This document shows, piece after piece, positions 1 to 5,258 of a DNA stretch of 5,800 nucleotides; position 1 is the first letter of the stretch; each line of letters begins with the position of its first letter. Source of the DNA: Nitriliruptoraceae bacterium (GTDB lineage Bacteria; Actinomycetota; Nitriliruptoria; Nitriliruptorales; Nitriliruptoraceae). The stretch spans positions 1-5,800 of the forward strand of contig SKJO01000408.1 of NCBI GenBank assembly GCA_007121975.1, in the 5' to 3' direction. The notes under the pieces are model-generated. The model was not told where the DNA came from. It searched no databases and saw nothing but the letters and a program-made list of their open reading frames with translations. The translations under genes were made by a program, and so were the position numbers.

Positions 1-226
1 CGGGCCGCCGGAGTTGCTGCTCGGCTGGCAGGTGCGGTGGGACGTGGTGTTCGGGCCGGTGCTCGACGACCTCCTCGGCGACGAGCCGGGCACCAGCCGG
101 TCGGTGGGGCTCGAGGACGGCGTGTTCGAGCTGACCGTGGCCGGCGAAGCCGGGTCCGATCTGCGCGAGCGCCTCGCTCAGGCCGAGGCGGAGCTGCTCG
201 CCGGTGAGCGCGACCCCCGCGGCTGA
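1..226 (+). CDS. C-terminal end of an unidentified protein (5' truncated by window edge)
   Basis: The frame is open from base 2 to the TGA at 224-226, giving about 74 residues with no stop, so this is the tail of a gene that begins upstream of the window. The first part is hydrophobic and aromatic (LLLGWQVRWDVVFGPVLDDL). An acidic stretch follows, and then a charged, probably helical end (LRERLAQAEAELLAGERDP). I do not recognise a family from this tail. A Leu or Met start inside the fragment is possible but unlikely, because the frame stays open to the window edge and no ribosome binding site is obvious. It lies 56 bases upstream of pyk on the same strand, but the -10-like box between them suggests pyk can be transcribed on its own. 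Third-position G/C bias matches the neighbours, which supports real coding. Confidence 0.6.
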   Translation, partial: GPPELLLGWQVRWDVVFGPVLDDLLGDEPGTSRSVGLEDGVFELTVAGEAGSDLRERLAQAEAELLAGERDPRG

Positions 227-246
227 GCGCCGGTGTCGGCCGGGCC

Positions 247-252
247 TAGACT
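247..252 (+). promoter_or_regulatory. Possible -10 box (TAGACT) of the pyk promoter
   Basis: TAGACT at 247-252 fits the TAnnnT pattern of actinobacterial SigA-type -10 elements and stands out in a very G+C-rich gap. It would place transcription initiation near 258-260, leaving a leader of about 24 bases that contains the ribosome binding site. No convincing -35 hexamer is seen 16-18 bases upstream, where the bases are around the previous gene's stop codon. This is a call from pattern alone. Confidence 0.35.
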
Positions 253-273
253 GGTCGTGCCCTCCATCCTGCT

Positions 274-277
274 GAGG
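274..277 (+). promoter_or_regulatory. Ribosome binding site of pyk
   Basis: GAGG at 274-277 is followed by five bases and then the ATG at 283. This supports that start, and the resulting N-terminus (MPRTKIIATLGP) is where pyruvate kinases normally begin. Confidence 0.6.
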
Positions 278-282
278 TCTGC

Positions 283-1716
283 ATGCCGCGCACGAAGATC
301 ATCGCCACCCTGGGGCCCTCCCTCGACGACCCGCAGCTGCTGCGGGCGGCGATCGCGGCGGGCATCGACGTGGTCCGGCTCAACTTCTCCCACGGGACCA
401 TCGAGGACCATGCCCGCCGGCTGGCCCAGGCCCGGGAGATCGCCGCCGAGCTCGGACGCCCTCTGGGCAGCTTCGGTGACCTGCAGGGACCCAAGATCCG
501 GCTCGGGCTGGTGCCCGATGAGGGGGTGGCGCTGGCCGATGGTGCCGAGGTGGTGCTGGTCAGCGGTGCCGAGCAGCTCGAGGCCTACGAGCAGGACGGT
601 ACGCCGCTGCTGCCGGTCGTCTACGAGCACCTCGCCCAGGACGTCGAGCAGGGTGCCATGGTCCTGCTCGACGACGGCCTGCTGCGCCTGGTGGTCGTAT
701 CGGTCGACGGCGACCGGGTGGTGACCCGGGTGGTGGCCGGTGGCACTGCCCGGTCGCGCAAGGGCGTCAACCTGCCCGGCGTCGAGGTGTCGGCGCCGAG
801 CCTCACCGAGAAGGACCGTCACGACGTCGCCGACATGATCGAGCTCGGGGTCAACTGGATCGCGCTGTCCTTCGTGCGCCGGCCCGATGACGTGCTCCAG
901 CTACGGGCGCACATCGCCGAGCTCGGGGGCGACCAGCCGATCATCGCCAAGCTCGAACGACCCGAGGCCATCGAGCACCTCGCCGAGATCGTCGCCGCCA
1001 GCGATGCCGTGATGGTGGCCCGGGGCGACCTCGGGGTCGAGATCGGCCCGGAGCGGGTGCCGACCATCCAGAAGCGGATGATCGATCTGTGCAACCAGCG
1101 GGGGCGGCCGGTGATCACCGCGACCGAGATGCTGCAGTCGATGATGATGAGCCCGCGGCCCACCCGCGCGGAGGCCTCCGACGTCGCCAACGCGGTCTTC
1201 GACGGAACCGATGCGGTGATGCTGTCGGGCGAGACCGCCGCCGGACGCTTCCCGGTCGAGTCGGTGCGCACGATGACGCGCATCGTGGACGAAGCGGAGG
1301 CCGCCGCCGAGCAGTCGCGCACGGTGGCGCCCACGACCGGGACCGTCTTCGGTCGGGTCATGGCCAAGGCGGCCACCCAGGTGGCCGAGGATGTCGGGGC
1401 GGTCGCGGTCCTGGTGTTCACGGTCAGCGGCGCCTCGGTCGTGCGGGTTTCCAAGCATCGTCCCGCCCAGCCGCTGCTCGCCCTCACCACCTCCGAGCGG
1501 ACCCTGCAGCGCCTGCCCCTGCTGTGGGGCACGATCGGAACGATGGTCGACGCGACCGAGCAGGCCGAGCAGTTGATCGAGGAGGCCGACCGCGTCTGCA
1601 CCGAGCAGCGCATCGGACAGCCGGGCGACCCGATCGTGATCGTGGCCGGCCGACCCGGTGGCCGGGGAGGCACCAACCGCGTCATCGTGCACCGGCTCGG
1701 CGAGCCGGTGCGCTGA
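283..1716 (+). CDS. pyk: Pyruvate kinase
   Basis: Catalyses phosphoenolpyruvate + ADP to pyruvate + ATP, the last step of glycolysis, in the cytosol as a homotetramer. The 477 residues match the usual bacterial length. The barrel carries RLNFSHG (32-38), DLQGPKIR (66-73), the catalytic lysine K223 with metal ligand E225 (IIAKLE), the second metal ligand D249 in MVARGDLGVE (244-253), and T281 in ITATEML (278-283). The near-invariant PRPTRAEASDVANAV spans 291-305. The B domain is roughly residues 75-170, and the C-terminal regulatory domain runs from about 350 to the end (VFTVSGASVVRVSKHRP, 378-394). Leu67, Gln68, Lys71 and Leu74 match the residue set reported for K+-independent pyruvate kinases, which have Lys where muscle enzyme has Glu117. 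ATG is chosen for its GAGG ribosome binding site and family-typical N-terminus. Probably the first gene of a two-gene transcript with the nitroreductase-family gene downstream. Confidence 0.97.
   Translation: MPRTKIIATLGPSLDDPQLLRAAIAAGIDVVRLNFSHGTIEDHARRLAQAREIAAELGRPLGSFGDLQGPKIRLGLVPDEGVALADGAEVVLVSGAEQLEAYEQDGTPLLPVVYEHLAQDVEQGAMVLLDDGLLRLVVVSVDGDRVVTRVVAGGTARSRKGVNLPGVEVSAPSLTEKDRHDVADMIELGVNWIALSFVRRPDDVLQLRAHIAELGGDQPIIAKLERPEAIEHLAEIVAASDAVMVARGDLGVEIGPERVPTIQKRMIDLCNQRGRPVITATEMLQSMMMSPRPTRAEASDVANAVFDGTDAVMLSGETAAGRFPVESVRTMTRIVDEAEAAAEQSRTVAPTTGTVFGRVMAKAATQVAEDVGAVAVLVFTVSGASVVRVSKHRPAQPLLALTTSERTLQRLPLLWGTIGTMVDATEQAEQLIEEADRVCTEQRIGQPGDPIVIVAGRPGGRGGTNRVIVHRLGEPVR
1687..1713 (+). 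terminator. Strong hairpin in the last codons of pyk (terminator-like, no U-tract)
   Basis: Bases 1687-1698 (GTGCACCGGCTC) pair with 1702-1713 (GAGCCGGTGCGC) around the loop GGC. This gives a 12-bp stem with one G-U pair (1688:1712). It ends directly before the TGA at 1714-1716. There is no T-run after it, so it is not a classical intrinsic terminator. U-less hairpins have been proposed as terminators in high-G+C actinobacteria; alternatively it may shield the 3' end of pyk mRNA or lower read-through into the next gene. The arms also encode the common pyruvate kinase C-terminal HRLGE, so some of the symmetry could be due to coding. Confidence 0.45.
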
Positions 1717-1735
1717 GGTCCCGGTCGGCGACGGC

Positions 1736-1740
1736 GGAGG
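1736..1740 (+). promoter_or_regulatory. Ribosome binding site deciding the GTG start at 1749
   Basis: GGAGG at 1736-1740 is a near-perfect anti-16S match and sits eight bases upstream of the GTG at 1749. It fixes the start of the nitroreductase-family gene, whose frame otherwise stays open backwards through pyk. Confidence 0.75.
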
Positions 1741-1748
1741 CATCGAGG

Positions 1749-2117
1749 GTGGACATCCCCGATCACCTGCACGGTGAGCGCCGCTGCCTGCTGACCACCC
1801 CGGGCCGGATCACGGGACGACGACACACCGTGGAGCTGTGGTTCGTGCCGGCGGAGGGCGGCGCCTACCTGATGTCGGGCTCGGGAGGGCTCACCCAGTG
1901 GAGCCTGAACCTGCAGGCCGAGGAGCAGGGGGTGCTGCGCATCGCGGATCGCTCCTGGCTCGGGCGTGCGGCGTTTCTGCCCCACGGCGACGAGCGCACC
2001 GGGGTGCTGGCCGCGTTCCACACCAAGTACGACCCGCCCGGCAAGGACCGCACCGCGGCCTGGGCGCGCTCGGCGACGGTCGTGCACCTGGTGCTGACCC
2101 ACGACCTCTCGCGCTGA
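1749..2117 (+). CDS. Deazaflavin (F420)-dependent nitroreductase-family protein (Ddn-like)
   Basis: A small single-domain protein of 122 residues in the split beta-barrel family that includes mycobacterial Ddn, whose members use the reduced deazaflavin cofactor F420H2 to reduce quinones or nitro compounds. The family signature is visible as LLTTPGRITGRRHTVELWFV (14-33), then YLMSGSGGLTQWSLNLQ (40-56) with the SG-G-x-x-W-x-x-N-L pattern, and a C-terminal part around FHTKYDPPGKDR (90-101) ending in VVHLVLTHD. No signal peptide or membrane segment is seen. The GTG start is supported by GGAGG at 1736-1740; length is slightly shorter than Ddn (about 150 residues), which fits the compact members. 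It follows pyk by 32 bases and probably shares its transcript. Cofactor (F420 versus FMN or haem in relatives) and substrate cannot be decided here. Confidence 0.88.
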   Translation: MDIPDHLHGERRCLLTTPGRITGRRHTVELWFVPAEGGAYLMSGSGGLTQWSLNLQAEEQGVLRIADRSWLGRAAFLPHGDERTGVLAAFHTKYDPPGKDRTAAWARSATVVHLVLTHDLSR

Positions 2118-2135
2118 GCAACCGGCGCGTCAGCG
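2112..2135. terminator. Convergent gene end with short inverted repeat containing both stop codons
   Basis: CGCTGA (2112-2117) and TCAGCG (2130-2135) are perfect inverted copies separated by 12 bases. The left copy holds the TGA of the + strand gene and the right copy holds the TGA of the - strand gene. The stem is only 6 bp and there is no T-run on either side, so a role as bidirectional terminator is weakly supported. Much of the symmetry arises because both genes happen to end in CGC TGA (Arg-stop). Confidence 0.2.
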
Positions 2136-2882
2136 ACCGACGTCGATCGGGTGCTCGGGCGGCCCTGTGCGCAGCAGGTCGTCGAGGTGGCGCACCAGCG
2201 CAGCGGGCGCGAGCTCGGCCTCGGTGGCGGCAAGCTCGTCCCGGGTCCACCAGCGGGCGCGGTCCGCGCCGTGGTCGTCGAGCGGCGCCGCCTCGGCGTC
2301 GACCTCGGCGCGGGCGAGCAACCACCGCTCCCGCTGCTGCAGCCAGACACCGCGGAAGCAGAAGGTGACCTCGCGCGACCACACCCAGGGGCCTGGCTCG
2401 ACCACGACGCCGAGTTCCTCGAGCAGCTCGCGGCGGGCGGCCGTGAGATGGTCCTCGCGGGGTCCGAGCCCGCCCCCCGGCGCGGTCCACACCCGGCGCT
2501 CGGGCGTGGGCACATGGGCGACGAGCAGGACGCGGTCCGCCGCGTCGAGCAGCAGCACGCGGGCGGCCTCGCGCCGCAGTGGCTGCTGTTCACTGGAGCC
2601 CGACGGCTCGGGCTCGAACCGGGGATGGGGCGGGACGACGCGGGAGGCCAGGATGCGATCGGTGGGCACCACGTGCAGCTGCCGGTCACGGCCGACGATC
2701 AGCAGCACGTCGGGTTCGTGGACGAGCAGCCGGCCGACGACGTCGGTCGGCAGGCTGCCGCGTTCGGCGTCAGCGCGGACGTGACGCACCGAGACGCGCT
2801 CGCCGACGTGCTCGGGGCCGACGCGGCGCTGATAGCTCGGCCGCAGCGTGCCGATCCGCGGAGCCCGGGAGGGGTCGGTCAT
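2130..2882 (-). CDS. Nudix hydrolase with N-terminal SH3-like (Rv0428c-type) domain
   Basis: A 250-residue, two-part protein. Residues about 105-235 are a Nudix domain that hydrolyses nucleoside-diphosphate-linked substrates; the Nudix box is complete (G137, E143, R151, E152, E155, E156, G158), so it should bind Mg2+ and be active. Substrate is unknown. Residues about 25-85 (VGERVSVRHV, then TDVVGRLL, then HVVPTDRILASRVVPP) resemble, from memory, the small SH3-like barrel at the N-terminus of Rv0428c-type GNAT proteins of actinobacteria. A Ser/Glu/Pro-rich linker (about 88-103) joins the parts. The ATG at 2882-2880 overlaps the ppx stop in ATGA, and no strong ribosome binding site precedes it, so translation is probably coupled to ppx. 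Last gene of the minus-strand operon, ending 12 bases from the convergent nitroreductase-family gene. Nudix call firm; SH3-like call moderate. Confidence 0.88.
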   Translation of the reverse strand: MTDPSRAPRIGTLRPSYQRRVGPEHVGERVSVRHVRADAERGSLPTDVVGRLLVHEPDVLLIVGRDRQLHVVPTDRILASRVVPPHPRFEPEPSGSSEQQPLRREAARVLLLDAADRVLLVAHVPTPERRVWTAPGGGLGPREDHLTAARRELLEELGVVVEPGPWVWSREVTFCFRGVWLQQRERWLLARAEVDAEAAPLDDHGADRARWWTRDELAATEAELAPAALVRHLDDLLRTGPPEHPIDVGR

Positions 2883-4396
2883 GGTCGCACCGGCTCGTCG
2901 ATCGCCACCTCGAGGTCCAGGGACCGGCGCAGCAGAGCGGTGCGGCGCTCGAGTTCGGGCTCGGTCAGTGCCAGCCCACCGCCCCGCAGCCGCAGCTCGA
3001 GCCGGTCGCCGGTCAACGTTCCGGTCACGGTCGTGATCGACTGGTCGTGCGCGCGGTCCAGCCCGTCGGCGAGCTGCAGCAGCGCGAGCAGCTGCTCGGT
3101 GGAGCGCTGATCCTCCGGTGACAGCGACGCGTAGGGGGCATAGGTCGGGTCGATGCCCCGGGAGCGGTGGAAGCGCACCAGGGTGGTCAGCTGGGCGTAC
3201 TCACGGGGCGTGAAGCCGTGCAGCTCGGCGTGCTCGACGAGGTAGGCGCCGTGCTCGTGCTGCCGGCGCAGCGCGATCGCCTCACCGACGGAGTGCACGC
3301 GGGCGGCGTGGCTGAGCAGCTCGCGCAGCTCGGGGCCGAGACCGTGCCGCGGCTGTGTGCGGTCGAACAGCTGCCCGGCGAGCTGGGCGACGTGCACCGG
3401 GTGCGGGTCGTGAGGCAGGAAGCCCGTGCGGACCCGCTCGATCTCGTCCAGGCGCAGGGTATGGGGGCTGCGCACCCCCGCGTCGCCGTGCGTGTCGAGC
3501 AGCAGTCCCTCGCGCAGGCCCCAGTCCGACACCGTGACCGTCGCGGTGCCCAGGCGTTCGAGGGTGCGGGTGAGCACCACCGCGGCGACGTGGACGTGGT
3601 CGGCGCGTCGGGCCTTCATCCCGGGGACCTCGAGCCGGCCCGCCAGGTCGAGTCCGAGCAGCTCATCACGGACCTCGGCGAGCTCGCCGGTGCTCACCTC
3701 CAGCATGTTGAGGGTGGAGGGCAGCCACACCCCGCGGCGGGCGGCCACGATGCGGGCCAGCGCACGTACCGTGCCTCCCACCGCGACGGTCGCCGCCGGG
3801 GCGAGCGCCTGGACCCCGTCCACGACCGGGTCGAGCGCGGCGTCGATGTGCGCGAGCAGTGCGTCGAGCTCGCGGGCCACGGGTGGGTCGGTCGCGACCA
3901 GGGTGCTCAGCCGGCTCGCCCCGAGCCGCACCGAGCAGGTCCCGAGCATCCGCTCGGCGACGCCGGTGGCCAACTCCAACGACCCACCGCCGAGATCGAG
4001 CACCAGCACCGGCTCGCCGCGCAGAGCCACGGCGGCCCGGACGCCGAGGTAGGCCAGGCGGGCCTCCTCGTCGCCGTCGAGCACGCGGATCGGTGCGGCA
4101 GCCGCGGTGGCCAACTCGCTGAGCACCGCCTCCCCGTTGGCGGCGTCGCGCAGCGCCGAGGTCGCCACCGCCAGGGGCCGATCGGCGCCGCTGCGCCGTG
4201 CCAGGGTGGCCAGGTGGGACACCGTGGCCGCGGCGCGGGTGCGCTGGTCGCGGGGCACGGTGCCGTGTCGGGCGACCGTCGCCCCCAGGTGCAGCATCTC
4301 GCGCTCGCGCAGCACCGGAACGATGCGGGGTCCCTCGACGTCGGCGACCAGCACGTGGAAGGAGTTGCTGCCGAGATCCAGGACCGCGCTGCGCAT
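2879..4396 (-). CDS. ppx: Exopolyphosphatase / pppGpp phosphohydrolase (Ppx/GppA), long form
   Basis: Releases terminal phosphate from inorganic polyphosphate, or converts pppGpp to ppGpp in GppA-type members; cytosolic. The 505 residues comprise two actin-like ATPase-fold lobes (about 1-300) and a C-terminal HD-like helical domain (about 315-505). Motifs are DLGSNS (7-12), GDEEARL (108-114, with the presumed catalytic Glu), DLGGGSLEL (134-142), GGTVRALA (207-214) and GLREGLLL (293-300). The C-terminal part has HGAYLVEHAELHGF (382-395), VRFHR (407-411) and LADGLDRAHD (442-451). The position that is often HD in this domain reads HS (368-369). This is the long E. coli-like architecture, whereas the M. 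tuberculosis Ppx1 (Rv0496) lacks the extra domain. The start at 4396 gives the canonical N-terminus and overlaps the upstream stop by one base (TGATG); the frame extends to 4555, but that would add 53 arginine-rich residues overlapping the previous gene. Ppx versus GppA specificity cannot be settled, though ppk in the operon favours Ppx. Confidence 0.95.
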   Translation of the reverse strand: MRSAVLDLGSNSFHVLVADVEGPRIVPVLREREMLHLGATVARHGTVPRDQRTRAAATVSHLATLARRSGADRPLAVATSALRDAANGEAVLSELATAAAAPIRVLDGDEEARLAYLGVRAAVALRGEPVLVLDLGGGSLELATGVAERMLGTCSVRLGASRLSTLVATDPPVARELDALLAHIDAALDPVVDGVQALAPAATVAVGGTVRALARIVAARRGVWLPSTLNMLEVSTGELAEVRDELLGLDLAGRLEVPGMKARRADHVHVAAVVLTRTLERLGTATVTVSDWGLREGLLLDTHGDAGVRSPHTLRLDEIERVRTGFLPHDPHPVHVAQLAGQLFDRTQPRHGLGPELRELLSHAARVHSVGEAIALRRQHEHGAYLVEHAELHGFTPREYAQLTTLVRFHRSRGIDPTYAPYASLSPEDQRSTEQLLALLQLADGLDRAHDQSITTVTGTLTGDRLELRLRGGGLALTEPELERRTALLRRSLDLEVAIDEPVRP

Positions 4397-4857
4397 CAGA
4401 CCGACGGTGGTGGCAGGTAGTGCGCTGCCGGCGTTGAGGCCAGCCCGTCGAGGATCCAGGTGCTGGCCTTCTCCCACTCCGGCGAGGCTCCGACCTCGAC
4501 GCCCTGCTCGGCGAGGTCGGTGATCGCGGCGGCGATCACGTCGCCGTGGGAGCACAGCAGCGCCCCCTGGTCGGCCACCTCCCGCAGCAGGGCGCGGATC
4601 ACGTCGAGCGGGACGCCCTCGGCCAGACGCTCGTCGGACTCGACCAGCAGACCCCGGGCGTCGGCCAACGGCTGCACGCTGTCCAGGCAGCGTCTGGCCG
4701 GGGAGGACAGGATCCGGTCGATGGGGTGGGCCGCGAGCAGCGTCGGCAGCGCCTCGGCCTCACGGCGCCCCTGGGGGGATGCCGGGCGGATCCGGTCGTC
4801 GCCGTTCCAGGCCGCGCGATCCCCCGCGTGCACGTGGCGCAGCAGCAGGACGCTCAC
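4396..4857 (-). CDS. Histidine phosphatase (SixA / MutT1 C-domain type)
   Basis: A 153-residue phosphoglycerate-mutase-like phosphatase. The signature is RHVHAGDR (7-14) with H8 as the presumed phospho-accepting histidine, SSPARRC (51-57) with the catalytic arginine, E80 and the second histidine H104 in LCSHGD. The RH-x-x-AG-x-R variant with a following RPASPQGRREAEAL (24-37) is closest in style to SixA phosphohistidine phosphatases and to the second domain of mycobacterial MutT1. GTG is chosen as start because it overlaps the stop of the upstream Nudix gene (GTGA) and gives the expected N-terminus (MSVLLLRH). The stop shares one base with the ATG of ppx. Adjacent Nudix and ppk genes strongly suggest it works as the detached C-terminal half of a MutT1-like enzyme. 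Its own substrate (phosphohistidine, nucleotide or another phosphoester) cannot be read from sequence. Confidence 0.92.
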   Translation of the reverse strand: MSVLLLRHVHAGDRAAWNGDDRIRPASPQGRREAEALPTLLAAHPIDRILSSPARRCLDSVQPLADARGLLVESDERLAEGVPLDVIRALLREVADQGALLCSHGDVIAAAITDLAEQGVEVGASPEWEKASTWILDGLASTPAAHYLPPPSV

Positions 4858-5258
4858 GGTGTGGGCTCGTTCAACGCGTGCTCCAGGATCTCCCGCTCGG
4901 TCGCGTAGGTCAGCAGCCGGGGCGCCTCGGAGGTGAGGACCCAGCGGGCCTCGTCGATCTCCTCGTCGGGCTCGCGGTCGGCCGGATCCCCCGAGGTGGG
5001 CGCCATGACGTACCAGCGCACCCGCTTGGGGCGGTCTCTGGTGTCACGATAGCGCAGCTCCGGCAGCGCCCGGCCCGAGGTGGCCCGCACGCCGGTCTCC
5101 TCCTCGACCTCACGCAGGGCACCGGTCACCGCATCCTCGCCGGCGTCGAGCTTGCCCTTGGGCAGCGACCAGTCGTCGTACCGCGGTCGGTGCACCACCA
5201 GCACCTCGCGCTGCTCGCCGGTCCCGCGCAGCACCACCCCGCCGGCCGCCTCGATCAT
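4854..5258 (-). CDS. mutT1: Nudix hydrolase, MutT1-like N-domain (8-oxo-(d)GTP / dinucleoside polyphosphate type)
   Basis: A 134-residue single Nudix domain. The Nudix box is complete: G35, E41, R49, E50, E53, E54, G56, preceded by WSLPKGK (30-36), a feature shared by MutT1 and by diadenosine-polyphosphate hydrolases. The strand around VLVVHRPRYDDW (19-30) is the usual lead-in. Known MutT1 removes phosphate from 8-oxo-dGTP and 8-oxo-GTP and also cleaves dinucleoside polyphosphates, so sanitation of oxidised nucleotides is the leading inference. The ATG at 5258 overlaps the ppk stop (ATGA) and begins directly at the conserved AAGGVVLR strand; an upstream in-frame ATG would add 35 Arg/Gly-rich residues inside ppk. 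No strong ribosome binding site is seen, which agrees with coupling. Mycobacterial MutT1 carries a histidine phosphatase domain after the Nudix domain; here that domain is the next gene. Confidence 0.93.
   Translation of the reverse strand: MIEAAGGVVLRGTGEQREVLVVHRPRYDDWSLPKGKLDAGEDAVTGALREVEEETGVRATSGRALPELRYRDTRDRPKRVRWYVMAPTSGDPADREPDEEIDEARWVLTSEAPRLLTYATEREILEHALNEPTP

Noticed and set aside
1141..1149. Short ATG repeat in pyk (atgatgatg)
   Set aside because: It simply encodes three Met residues at the variable position before the conserved PRPTRAE motif, and is not a meaningful repeat or start site.
819..2102. A 427-codon open frame on the minus strand opposite pyk and the nitroreductase-family gene
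   Set aside because: The product is low-complexity Arg/Ser/Thr/Pro-rich with no family motifs, and it lies opposite two genes with clear catalytic signatures. Long antisense frames are expected in such G+C-rich coding DNA.
2151..3110. A 319-codon open frame on the plus strand opposite the SH3-like/Nudix gene
   Set aside because: No recognisable motifs or supported start; the opposite strand carries a complete Nudix box.
3167..4420. A 417-codon open frame on the plus strand opposite ppx
   Set aside because: It is a mirror of the ppx codon bias; the product is Gly/His/Gln/Arg-rich without domains, while the minus strand encodes a complete Ppx.
4397..4555. Upstream extension of ppx to an earlier in-frame start
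   Set aside because: It would add 53 Arg-rich residues before the canonical MRSAVLDLGSNS start and overlap most of the 3' end of the phosphatase gene; the TGATG junction gives a better start.
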